A stretch of 64,000 nt of DNA from Acidocella aminolytica 101 = DSM 11237 (lineage in GTDB: Bacteria; Pseudomonadota; Alphaproteobacteria; Acetobacterales; Acetobacteraceae): NCBI RefSeq assembly GCF_900129125.1, contig NZ_FQVJ01000001.1, positions 170,993 through 234,992 of the forward strand. The letters run 5' to 3'. The notes under the pieces are model-generated. The model saw only the letters and a program-made list of their open reading frames with translations. It did no database searches and was not told the DNA's origin. This document shows, piece by piece, positions 42,965-51,900 of this stretch. The position numbers and the translations under genes are program-made. Numbering within the stretch: position 1 is the stretch's first letter; each line of letters starts with the position of its first letter.

Positions 42965-42978
42965 ACCCGGTCACGGGT
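42965..42978 (+). promoter_or_regulatory. Small hairpin in the leader of the EamA gene
   Basis: ACCCG, GTCA loop, CGGGT: a perfect five-pair GC-rich hairpin about 50 bases before the transporter start, followed by a T-run at 42992-42997 that does not directly abut a stem. It might be part of an attenuator or riboswitch-like leader, but I recognise no known class. The leader runs from about 42870 to 43025. Confidence 0.3.
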
Positions 42979-43025
42979 AAGTTTCGCGGTTTTTTCCTTC
43001 AATTTCTTAAATTTCAGGCTTTCGC

Positions 43026-43925
43026 ATGAGCCAGTCCGTTGTCTCCGGCCCTTACGTTGCGCCCAAGGCACAGGCGCTGCTGCTTGTTTTGGGCGCAGTG
43101 ATGCTGTGGGGATTCGCGCCTATCGGCAACCGTTATTTCATAGGCAATGGCAATCTGGCTATGCCCGGTGCCGCCTATATGGCTTTGCGTTACGGCATTG
43201 CGACAATCTGCTTTTTTCCAGGGCTTTTGGCGGCGATCAGGCGCTGGTCCATCCAGGACTGGTTGCGCGGCGCAGTTTGTGGGCTTACCGGCGTGGCCGC
43301 TTATAATCTGCTGGGCGGCATCGCCGGGCGGACTGTGTCCGCAGGCATGACTGGCCTTCTCAACGCCTCAGAATCGCTGATGATCCTGGTTGTGGCTTGC
43401 TTTATGGCAAGGCGGATACCCAACGGGCGTACGCTGATGGCGGCGATTCTGGGGCTGGCGGGTATTGTGCTACTGGCGAGCTCCGCCGGACCGGCGGAAG
43501 GCAATGTCAGTGGTATCCTGATGCTTTTGGGCGGCGCACTGGGCTGGGCGATCTATTGCGTGCTGATCCCGCCACTCATCAGCAAACATGGCGTGCTGCA
43601 AAGCTCAGCGGTGACCATGACCATCGGCACGCTGCCCTTGCTGCTTGCGGGTTGGCCGGACCTTGGCATCATGATCGCGAAAATGACGCACCAGGACTGG
43701 GAGCTTCTGGTGATGCTGGCCATTGGCTCCTCTGTTGTGGCGCTGCTGGCGTGGAACCAGGGCGTGGCGCTGCTGGGCGCGCAGACAGCCGGGTGGTTTC
43801 TGTATCTGCTGCCCTTGTTCAGCGCCCTGGGCGGCCGCCTGCTTTTGAACGAACCTCTAACCCTGGCCGAACTCGCGGGCGGCACAATGATTTTGGGATC
43901 GGTTTATTTCGCTCACAGGCATTAG
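43026..43925 (+). CDS. EamA/DMT-family transporter
   Basis: A 299-residue inner-membrane protein with ten hydrophobic segments arranged as two EamA repeats (for example LVLGAVMLWGFAPIGNRYFI in the first and GGALGWAIYCVLIPPLI in the second). Family members export amino acids, nucleosides or other metabolites; the substrate cannot be inferred. The gene lies between the pgk terminator and a methyltransferase 42 bases downstream. A leader of about 150 bases with a small hairpin precedes the start. Confidence 0.88.
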   Translation: MSQSVVSGPYVAPKAQALLLVLGAVMLWGFAPIGNRYFIGNGNLAMPGAAYMALRYGIATICFFPGLLAAIRRWSIQDWLRGAVCGLTGVAAYNLLGGIAGRTVSAGMTGLLNASESLMILVVACFMARRIPNGRTLMAAILGLAGIVLLASSAGPAEGNVSGILMLLGGALGWAIYCVLIPPLISKHGVLQSSAVTMTIGTLPLLLAGWPDLGIMIAKMTHQDWELLVMLAIGSSVVALLAWNQGVALLGAQTAGWFLYLLPLFSALGGRLLLNEPLTLAELAGGTMILGSVYFAHRH

Positions 43926-43967
43926 CTTTTTTTGAAATTGTTAAGCCGGGGTTGTCATGCTCCGGCC

Positions 43968-44870
43968 ATGCTGGATGATCTCTGGTCCCGCTGGCTCGCC
44001 AGTGGGCGCGACGGCGGTGACGCAAACGCAAAGGCCCGGGTTAACGCCCAGACCTCAACCTATGCGACCAAACTTCTTGACGCGCTGCCGCTCGCACCGG
44101 GCGCAGCGTTGCTGGATATTGGCAGCGGTGAAGGGCTGGTGGGCTTTGCCGCCTTGGCGCACGCGCCGGGGCTTCACGTCACCTTCACGGATCTCTCCGC
44201 GCCGCTTTTGGCAAAATGCGAAGTACGGGCTCAAATATTGGGTTTCGCCGGGCAGTGCGGCTTTGTTGCCTGTTCTGCCGCACGGCTCGCCGTGCCGTCA
44301 GCCAGCCAGGACGCGATAACCGCCCGCTCCGCTTTGGCCTATGAAGCGCACAAGCCCGCCGCCTTCGCGGAGATGTTGCGCGTGCTGCGGCCCGGTGGGC
44401 GATTTTCAATCGCTGAGCCTTTATTCCGTGAAGAGGCCCTTGCTGCCGCCGCCATGCGCGCGCGGCTGGCCGTTACCCCAGATCCGAATCTGGCTTTGCT
44501 GCATCGTTGGAAAGCTGCGCAATACCCAGACACGCCTGAAACCATCGCGGCACATCCGCTCACTAATTATGATGAGCGGGAATTGCTCCGAATGGCCCAG
44601 GCGGCGGGTTTTGAGGCGTTACAAATGGAACTCCACATCAGCCTCAAACCAGCTCCGCCCCGACAATGGGTAGCGTTTCTGGAAACCTCGCCGCACCCGC
44701 TGGCACCATCCCTGGGCGCGCTTTTAAAAACGCATTATTCCACTGCCGAGGCCATCATGCTTGAACGCGCCTTGCGCCCGTTCATTGAAGCCGGAGGCAC
44801 GCCGCAAACGCAGCGAATGATTTATCTTTCCGGCGCGAAGCCGCTATCGTCCTCGTCCTCTTCATCCTGA
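43968..44870 (+). CDS. Class I SAM-dependent methyltransferase
   Basis: A 300-residue protein starting at ATG 43968 (an in-frame TTG at 43932 lies within the previous gene's trailing region and has no support). The Rossmann motif I is LLDIGSGEGLVGFAALA (residues about 47-63), motif II TFTDLSAPLL, and EMLRVLRPGGRFSIAEPL is the typical post-IV strand. The methyl acceptor is unknown. The C-terminal tail is a Ser run whose codons lie on the strand opposite the acidic tail of yacG; the two genes overlap convergently by 49 bases. Confidence 0.82.
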   Translation: MLDDLWSRWLASGRDGGDANAKARVNAQTSTYATKLLDALPLAPGAALLDIGSGEGLVGFAALAHAPGLHVTFTDLSAPLLAKCEVRAQILGFAGQCGFVACSAARLAVPSASQDAITARSALAYEAHKPAAFAEMLRVLRPGGRFSIAEPLFREEALAAAAMRARLAVTPDPNLALLHRWKAAQYPDTPETIAAHPLTNYDERELLRMAQAAGFEALQMELHISLKPAPPRQWVAFLETSPHPLAPSLGALLKTHYSTAEAIMLERALRPFIEAGGTPQTQRMIYLSGAKPLSSSSSSS

Positions 44871-44989
44871 CGAGTTGGCAGTTTGTAGCGGTCATTCAGC
44901 CAGCAGCCGAGATCAATTTCCGCGCACCGACGGGAGCAGAAAGGTTTATGGTTACTTGCGGCGCATTTGCCGCAGATGGGGCATTTCAT
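44822..44989 (-). CDS. yacG: DNA gyrase inhibitor YacG (zinc finger)
   Basis: A 55-residue protein too short for routine gene tracking. It starts MKCPICGKCAASNHKPFCS and carries the four-Cys zinc site CPIC...FCSRRC, then AEIDLGCWLNDRYKLP, the YacG signature. In E. coli it binds zinc and inhibits gyrase. The stretch ends in an acidic tail EEDEDD. Its start overlaps the RNase E/G stop by four bases, making it the last gene of infA-maf-RNase-yacG. It overlaps the methyltransferase gene head-on by 49 bases. Confidence 0.93.
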   Translation of the reverse strand: MKCPICGKCAASNHKPFCSRRCAEIDLGCWLNDRYKLPTRQDEEDEDDSGFAPER

Positions 44990-45840
44990 CCGTGTAAAAT
45001 CTCATGCAAAGGAGGCCGGATTCGCCGACGGTTCACTTCGGCAAAGCCGAGATGTGATAGACCGAGCAGATTTGGAGCCAAAGGGTCCCGCCGCAAGGCG
45101 TCCCGCAAGGCTGGCAGAAGTTTTTGCCGCTGCCCTGCTTTCAGCCCGGCAAAATCAATCAACAACCCGCCCGACAAATTGCGCAGCACAATCTGCCGGC
45201 AGATTTCCGGGATAATCACCTGGTTCAACGCCATCGGGTTCATGTGGCTGGCGGCGGCGGCGTCCACATCCAGCAACGTGGCGGCAGGGGCGGAGGTAAT
45301 ATGCAGCCGCGCGCCATGGGGCAGGGGCGCGGACGGCTCGGCTAGCGCGGCGATTTCATCCTCCAGAACCGGATCAAACGCTTTTGCATGATAACGCATA
45401 CGGCCTTCCAAAGCCGGGCGCAGTTCAGCCATCAATGCGTAATCGTCCAGAACAATCGTCTCGGCGGGAAATCGCGCAGCCAAGTCAAGCAACGGGCCTG
45501 GGCCGCGTGAGAGAAGCCCGGGCGCATCCCCGGCGTCGGTTTCGTCCCGCGTCAGCCGTGGCCCTTTGCCGCCTTGCGGGGCACGGGTAACGCGCGCGGT
45601 TATATATTGGCCAACGCTCAGCCCCTTGCCCCCCGCGCTATCGGGCAGAAAGCCAGTAAGCTCTGATCCCAGCGCCAGAAAGCAACCCGCCAGGGCTTTC
45701 TCCACGGCGTCCACCCGGCAGGTATAGAGGTCGCCCACACCATCCGGCGCGGTGCGGTTCCAGATATAAAATTCTGCCAGTTCGTCGCCATGCAGCAGGC
45801 CGATTCGAACTAGCGATTCGCGGACCGAGGCTGCAATCAC
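44986..45840 (-). CDS. Short ribonuclease E/G-family protein
   Basis: A 284-residue member of the RNase E/G family. An S1-like N-terminal part (GDLYTCRVDAVEKALAGCF) is followed by the catalytic core, where the metal-ligand aspartates survive in TLLDVDAAAA and LSGGLLIDFAGL. The zinc-link Cys pair and the scaffold tail of full RNase E are absent. It follows maf and precedes yacG, with four-base overlaps at both ends, the standard alphaproteobacterial cluster. A role in rRNA or mRNA processing is plausible; whether it is active alone is unclear. It lacks the usual length (about 350 residues or more) of the group. Confidence 0.85.
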   Translation of the reverse strand: MIAASVRESLVRIGLLHGDELAEFYIWNRTAPDGVGDLYTCRVDAVEKALAGCFLALGSELTGFLPDSAGGKGLSVGQYITARVTRAPQGGKGPRLTRDETDAGDAPGLLSRGPGPLLDLAARFPAETIVLDDYALMAELRPALEGRMRYHAKAFDPVLEDEIAALAEPSAPLPHGARLHITSAPAATLLDVDAAAASHMNPMALNQVIIPEICRQIVLRNLSGGLLIDFAGLKAGQRQKLLPALRDALRRDPLAPNLLGLSHLGFAEVNRRRIRPPLHEILHG

Positions 45841-46382
45841 CGCCAGCCCAGCCCGCGCAGTAACTTCATGGTTTCATGCAAGGGCAGCCCGACCACGCCG
45901 GAATAAGAGCCTGACAGATAATCGATAAAACTCGCCGCCAGCCCCTGAATGGCATAGCCGCCTGCTTTGCCTTGCCACTCGCCGCTGTCCAGATAAGTTT
46001 GCAACTGGGTATCATCGAGGCGCGCGAGCCCCACCGCTGAATCCACCACACGGCAGGCGATACGGCCATCCGGCGCACGCACAGCCACGGCGCTATGCAC
46101 CTTATGGCGGCGTCCGGCGAGGAGGCGTAGATATGTCTCTGCCTCGGCGCGTGATTCGGTTTTGTGCAGCATACGCCGTCCAGCGGCGACAACAGTATCG
46201 GCCGCGATAACAAAAGCGCCGGAATTCGGGGTAAGTTTTTCCAATGCCATCCGTCGCGCGAAGACGCGGGGTAGCTCGCCTTTTTGGGGTGTCTCGTCGA
46301 TCTTCGGGGCAGCGATTCGGCTAGGTTCGATGCCAATCTGCCGTAGCAGCGCCAACCGGCGCGGGCTGGCCGAAGCCAGAAT
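45837..46382 (-). CDS. maf: Maf family nucleoside triphosphate pyrophosphatase, ATT start proposed
   Basis: The family N-terminus (V)[17 protein letters not shown] is encoded, and no ATG, GTG or TTG precedes it before an in-frame stop. The first standard start is the TTG at 46355, which would cut off the ASASPRR motif needed for nucleotide binding. I therefore place the start at the ATT at 46382, which overlaps the infA stop as TAATT, mirroring the common TAATG arrangement. The 181-residue protein hydrolyses non-canonical nucleotides, with the catalytic Asp in AADTVV. Later motifs are GGYAIQGLAASFID and VVGLPLHET. Product assignment is firm; the start needs protein evidence. Confidence 0.88.
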   Translation of the reverse strand: MLASASPRRLALLRQIGIEPSRIAAPKIDETPQKGELPRVFARRMALEKLTPNSGAFVIAADTVVAAGRRMLHKTESRAEAETYLRLLAGRRHKVHSAVAVRAPDGRIACRVVDSAVGLARLDDTQLQTYLDSGEWQGKAGGYAIQGLAASFIDYLSGSYSGVVGLPLHETMKLLRGLGWR

Positions 46383-46600
46383 TACTTGAAGCGGAATGTG
46401 ATCCGGCCCTTGGTCAGGTCATACGGGGTCATTTCGACATTCACACGGTCACCTGCCAGAACGCGGATGCGGTTCTTGCGCATTTTGCCGCTGGTATGGG
46501 CGAGAATTTCATGGTCATTATCAAGCTTCACGCGGAACATGGCATTCGGCAGTAATTCCGTGACCATGCCAGTGAACTCGATCATATCTTCCTTAGACAA
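46382..46600 (-). CDS. infA: Translation initiation factor IF-1
   Basis: A 72-residue OB-fold factor that blocks the ribosomal A site during initiation. The TTG at 46600 gives [20 protein letters not shown], identical in form to homologues, and AGAGG stands five bases before it; the next ATG, at MIEFTG, would remove three conserved residues. The C-terminal [16 protein letters not shown] is canonical. It is first in the infA-maf-RNase-yacG operon. A tRNA-Val gene is upstream on the same strand. Confidence 0.96.
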   Translation of the reverse strand: MSKEDMIEFTGMVTELLPNAMFRVKLDNDHEILAHTSGKMRKNRIRVLAGDRVNVEMTPYDLTKGRITFRFK

Positions 46601-46765
46601 ACACACCTCTGCCGTAAAAAATGAAAAATCCTGCGCCCAAATGGGCCGGGATTGTTTTGGCGTCAAGGCTTTCTGCCTTTTCCTGGTGCAGAAGTGTCCA
46701 CCGAAACGGTTGGGTCGCCGTTTCTGCAACCCTAAGTTAATGAATTTGCGGGGAAAAATCGGATA

Positions 46766-46840
46766 TGGTGGGCACAACAGGGATTGAACCTGTGACCCCC
46801 ACCATGTCAAGGTGGTGCTCTACCGCTGAGCTATGTGCCC
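46766..46840 (-). tRNA. tRNA-Val (anticodon GAC)
   Basis: The minus strand folds with acceptor stem GGGCACA/TGTGCCC, D-arm GCTCAGCGGTAGAGC, anticodon stem CCACC/GGTGG with the loop TTGACAT (anticodon GAC), and T-arm CAGGTTCAATCCCTG. Discriminator A and encoded 3' CCA. It lies upstream of infA on the same strand and is divergent from the ClC gene. Confidence 0.97.
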
Positions 46841-46888
46841 ATATCCGTGAGTGGCCTATTAGCGGCGTTGGGAACAGGAGGCAAGAGC

Positions 46889-48247
46889 TTGGAAGGCAAG
46901 CTAGGGTCACCAGTGCGGCGTTTGCCGTATCTGGCAGGCCGTTTTTGGCGTAGGCGCGCAGCTTTTTGGGGCGGCGCCTTGTGTGTGGGGGCGGTTAGCG
47001 TGCTGTTTGCGCGCGCCTCGGACGGTGCGGAAAATATGTTTTTCCATTTTTCACACCGGTTCTGGTTGCTCCCGTTGATTATTACCCCGCTTGGATTCGT
47101 ATTTTGCGCCTGGGCGGCGGGCAGTGTTTTTCCTGGATCGCAAGGCAGTGGTATTCCGCAGGCCATCGCCGCGCGGGAACTGCCGCGCGGAGTCGCCCGG
47201 CGACGTTTGCTTTCTGTGCGTATGTGCTTTGCAAAAATAGGGCTCACCGTGGTGGGGCTGATGTGCGGCGCATCCGTCGGGCGTGAGGGGCCAACTGTTC
47301 AGGTGGGGGCGGCGATCATGCTGCAAGTAGCGCGTCTGCGCGGTTTGCAGAATGAGCGCGGCCTTATCCTGGCTGGGTCCGCGGCGGGCATCGCGGCGGC
47401 GTTTAACGCGCCTCTGGCGGGGGTTGTGTTCGCCATTGAGGAAATGAGCCGCAGCTTTGAGGTCAAAACCAACGGTATTGTGCTGACCACGGTGATTATT
47501 GGCGGTCTCGTCTCATTGGGCCTCACCGGCAATTACACCTATTTCGGTACCAGCAACGCAGCGGTTTACGGCATGAATGGCTGGGTGCTGACGGCTTTTT
47601 GTGGCTCGGCTGGTGGGTTGCTGGGTGGGTTGTTTAGTCGCCTGATGCTGGACATCACCACTTGGGCCAAAGGTTGGATTGCCGGCAACCCAAGGGTCAG
47701 AAAATTCATTTATCCACTGATCTGCGGGGTGCTTGTGGCGCTTATCGGCATTTTCACTCAGGGCGACAGCTTCGGCACCGGTTACCAAACCGCCCGAGCA
47801 GCGGTGGAAGGGGTCACGCCACATTGGTATTTCTGGCCCGCGAAATTCGCCACCACGTTGATTACGGCGGTTTCTGGTATTCCGGGCGGTATTTTCGCAC
47901 CATCCCTCTCTGTTGGGGCCGGGCTTGGCGCCTGGATCGCCGGTGCTGGCGGCAGTGCGACCAGTGTAGGCGCGCTACTGGGCATGGCGGGCTATTTCGC
48001 CGGGGTGGTGCAGGCGCCAATGACGGCCTTTGTCATCATTCTGGAAATGACCGGCAATACAGCTTCGGTCATTCCCTTAATGGTCGCCGCCATGCTGGGG
48101 CTGGGTGCCTCGCGCCTTGTTTGCCCGCGCCCGCTTTATCATGAGCTGGCCCATGGCTTTCTGCCGCAACATAAAGGTGGTCTGCGGCAACCAAGCCGTG
48201 AGGAACGCCGGGCTGAAAAGCCCGTCTCCCAAGCGGCCGCGGAGTAA
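46889..48247 (+). CDS. ClC-family chloride channel/transporter
   Basis: The frame is open back to the tRNA gene, but the TTG at 46889 has AGGAGG seven bases upstream and gives a 452-residue protein. Selectivity motifs are GSQGSGIPQA, GREGPTVQ with the gating Glu, and GGIFAPSLSVGAGLG. The proton Glu is present in LAGVVFAIEEM, suggesting a chloride/proton exchanger. No regulatory CBS pair is seen at the C-terminus. Exchangers of this type can support acid-stress resistance, which would suit an acidophile; that is inference. Confidence 0.92.
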   Translation: MEGKLGSPVRRLPYLAGRFWRRRAAFWGGALCVGAVSVLFARASDGAENMFFHFSHRFWLLPLIITPLGFVFCAWAAGSVFPGSQGSGIPQAIAARELPRGVARRRLLSVRMCFAKIGLTVVGLMCGASVGREGPTVQVGAAIMLQVARLRGLQNERGLILAGSAAGIAAAFNAPLAGVVFAIEEMSRSFEVKTNGIVLTTVIIGGLVSLGLTGNYTYFGTSNAAVYGMNGWVLTAFCGSAGGLLGGLFSRLMLDITTWAKGWIAGNPRVRKFIYPLICGVLVALIGIFTQGDSFGTGYQTARAAVEGVTPHWYFWPAKFATTLITAVSGIPGGIFAPSLSVGAGLGAWIAGAGGSATSVGALLGMAGYFAGVVQAPMTAFVIILEMTGNTASVIPLMVAAMLGLGASRLVCPRPLYHELAHGFLPQHKGGLRQPSREERRAEKPVSQAAAE

Positions 48248-48272
48248 TGGCGGTTTCGCCCTGACTTGAGGC

Positions 48273-48797
48273 TCAGCGCTGATAAGCCGGGGCGGGGCGC
48301 CAATCCTGTAAGGATTGATACGCCGCGCGAGAGACCAGAATTGGCTGGCCCGCAGGGCAGGGGGCGTTGGCGGCTGTTGCGCCACCTGCCCAGCTCAGCA
48401 CCATGCCATCCGGTCGTGTGGCCAGCACCGCGAAGCTGCCGCCCTGTGCGCGCAAAGCGGATTCTGACAAGGTACAGGCGGGGCCGGTCTGGCTCAGCAC
48501 ATTGCCCAGTAGCCGCGCCGTGACCTGCTCGGGCGGTGCAACGCTGTGACCGGAACCATTGCTGGGAATTGCCCCCGCCGGCACGGCCAAGCGGTCTCCC
48601 GGTACGGGAGTGCCGTTCACGAACTGCGCGCAGGTCAACAGCACGCCAAACACTATGCCTGCCAGCACATAGGAAACAGCCGGGGTACCGTAAGGCAGAA
48701 TCCGCGGGTCCGGCTTGGGCGCGGTTATAACCTTTGCCTTTCCGCGCCGGGAATGGCGTGGCGGCTTGCTTTGTTTCTGAGGCAGATGTCCCGGCAT
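48273..48797 (-). CDS. Hypothetical single-span membrane protein
   Basis: I prefer the ATG at 48797 because AGAGGT is seven bases upstream; an in-frame ATG at 48821 is possible but has no ribosome binding site. The 174-residue protein has a very basic N-terminus (QKQSKPPRHSRRGKAKV), one membrane helix (VSYVLAGIVFGVLLTCAQFV) and a periplasmic domain with three Cys and TGPACTLSESALRAQGG followed by a Gly/Ala-rich tail. No family is recognised. It lies alone, facing the ClC gene's end with 25 bases between the stops. Confidence 0.6.
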   Translation of the reverse strand: MPGHLPQKQSKPPRHSRRGKAKVITAPKPDPRILPYGTPAVSYVLAGIVFGVLLTCAQFVNGTPVPGDRLAVPAGAIPSNGSGHSVAPPEQVTARLLGNVLSQTGPACTLSESALRAQGGSFAVLATRPDGMVLSWAGGATAANAPCPAGQPILVSRAAYQSLQDWRPAPAYQR

Positions 48798-48908
48798 TTT
48801 TTTACCTCTTTTGCCACCCATTTAAACTGTTTTTAGTCGGTTTGCGGAGGGGCGGAACGGCAGGGCAGCGTTGATTCGAAGCGGCAGCTCCGGGGGCACT
48901 ATGCCGGG

Positions 48909-51900
48909 TTACGCATCTTCTACCAGCTCCACGCCCGGCACCAGTTTGGCGGCCTGGGCCAGACGGGGGGAGACGTTAAACCCACCCGGCAGCCGCATTT
49001 CCAACCGCCTGTCCGTGCTAGTTTTGGGCAACAGAATAATCTTGCCTTTGCCGCGCCCCTCTTGTTCAAGCAGCGCTTTAAGCGACCCCACGGCATCTTC
49101 GCGGTCCAGCCAGATTTTCAACCCTGCCCCGGCGTCGCGCGCGGCATCATCCAGCAATGTGATGTCGGATGCGGTAATACGCAGTGACTCCCCATCCATC
49201 TTTACATCCGCCGTCACCAGCAGGGCGGTGCCTTCCTCCAGCATTTCACGGGAGCGGTTGAGCACTTCCGAGAACAAAGTAACCTCGAAGCTGCCCTGAA
49301 TATCGGAAAGCGTCAGCCACATCATGCGGCTGCCGGTACGGGTGATGCGCTCTTTTTTCGCCCCCACCGTTCCGGCCAGCTTCACCCGTGTGGCGCCGGC
49401 CTCGGCCTTACGTTGAATGGAGCCAGAAGTAATAACATCCAGCCGCTTCAATGCCTGGGCATACATATCCAGCGGATGCGCGGAGATATGAAACCCGATC
49501 GCCTCTGCCTCAAAGGTCAGCCGTTCACTCTCCGGCCAGTCCGGACCTTGCGGCACCCGGATCTTCTCCGGCTCGCCACCGCCAAACAGGCCAATCTGCC
49601 CGCTCGCGCGCTGGGCCTGTTCGGTCTGGGCCGTGCGCATGATCATTTCCGCCGCGCTGAACACACGCTTACGGTTTTCGTCCAAACACTCAAACGCCCC
49701 CGCCTTGGCTAGAATTTCGATCTGCGCGCGCGTCAGCGTTTTGGGGTCGATCCGCGCGGCGAAATCATCGATGGATCTGAACGGCGTATTGCCACGGGCT
49801 TTCACAAGCTCCTCCATTGCGCCCATGCCGATGCGCTTGATGCCGCCTAGCGCGAACCGGATGGCGTAGCTGCCATCCTCCTGCAATTCCACCTCGAAAT
49901 CCGGCCCGGATTTATTCACATCCGGCGGCAGCACCTTGATGCCGTTTTTCATCGCATCCGCACGCAGCAGCGCCACTTTTTCGGTGTTCGCGATAGAGAG
50001 CGACATGCAGGCCGCGATAAACGCCACCGGATAATTCGCGCGCAGATAAGCTGTTTGGTAGGAAACCAGAGCGTAAGCGGCGGCGTGAGATTTGTTGAAG
50101 CCATAATCCGCGAACTTCGCCATAAGATCGAAAATCTCGTTGGCGCGTTCAGTGGTGAAGCCTTTTTTCGCCGCCCCTTCCAGGAAGATCTCGCGCTGCT
50201 TATCCATCTCCGCGCGGATCTTCTTACCCATGGCGCGGCGCAGCAGGTCAGCGCCCGCCAGCGTATAGCCCGCCATCACCTGAGCAATCTGCATCACCTG
50301 CTCCTGGTACACTATGATGCCATTGGTTTCTTCAAGAATATGATGAATGGCCGGGTCTGGCGCCTCCCACGGGGCGCCACGCTTACGGTCGCAATAATCA
50401 GGAATATTGGCCATCGGGCCTGGTCGGTTGAGCGCCTGGATCGCCACCAGATCCTCAAACCTGTCCGGCCGCATCTGCGCCAGAGCGCCACGGAAGGCGG
50501 CGGTTTCAAAGGTGAACACCCCAGCCGTATCCGCACGGCCGATCATGTCGTAAGTTTTCTTGTCATCCAGCGGGATTTTTGAAATATCCAGCTCCACGCT
50601 CTGCTGACGTAAAAATTTCAGCGCCCGGTCGATAATCGTGAGCGTGGTGAGACCAAGAAAGTCGAACTTCACCAGCCCGACCTGCTCGACATATTTCATT
50701 GAATATTGCGTGACGAGCAGTTCCGAGCGCGGATCTTTGTAAAGCGGCACCAGCTTCACCAGCTCACGGTCACCAATCACCACGCCCGCCGCATGGGTGG
50801 AGGCGTGGCGGTAAAGCCCTTCAATCTGCTGTGCGATTTCCAGAAGCCGCGCCAGCCCTTCATCGGAATCTCGCATGTCCTGAAGTTTCGGCTCGCCCTC
50901 GATGGCTTCTTTCAGGCTCACGGGCTTAGCCGGGTTATTCGGGATCAGTTCAGCGACTTTATTGACTTGCCCATAAGGCAGGCCCAGCACGCGGCCCACA
51001 TCGCGCACCGCCGCGCGAGCCTGCAACTTACCAAAGGTGATGATCTGCGCTACCCGGTCCGCGCCATATTCACGCAGCACATAATTGATGACTTCATCAC
51101 GCCGTTCCTGACAGAAATCGATATCGAAGTCCGGCATGGAGACACGTTCAGGATTTAAAAACCGCTCGAACAGCAGCGCATAGCGCAGTGGATTGAGATC
51201 GGTAATCCGCAGCGCCCAGGCCACAAGCGACCCAGCGCCCGAGCCACGGCCCGGCCCCACGGGAATCTGGTGATCCTTCGCCCACTGAATAAAATCCGCC
51301 ACGATCAGGAAGTAGCCAGGAAACCCCATCTGAACGATGATCCCCAGCTCAAACCCTAGCCTTTCCCAGTAATCCTTCTGCGCGTCGCCCTCTATTCCGT
51401 CAAAGGCCAGCCGCGCGCGCAGTCCCTCTTCCGCCATGGCGCGCAAGGTTTCTTCTTCCGTGGCGCCTTCACGCACTTTCGGGCAGCGCGGCAGCAGCGG
51501 TTTGCGCGTGTTGGTCATCACCGTGCAGCTTCGCGCGATGGCGATGGTATTGTCGCATGCATCAGGCAGGTCCGCGAACAATTCTCGCATCACCGCGGCG
51601 GGTTTAAACCAATGTTCGGGTGTAACGTGCCGACGGTCTTTCTCGGCCAGCACACGTCCTTCCGCGATGCAGAGCAGCGCGTCATGCGCCTCATACATTT
51701 CACGTTTGGCGAAGAAACATTCATTGGTGGCCGCCAGCGGCAGATCGAACTCTTCCGCCAGCAGCAAAAAGCCCGGCTCCGTCGCAATCTCAACAGCCTC
51801 GCCATGGCGTTGCAGCTCAATAGCGATCCGCGACGGGAAGGCCGCCTTCATGGCGCTGAGACAGATTTTCGCCTCCTCCATCTGTCCTTCCGCCAGCAAC

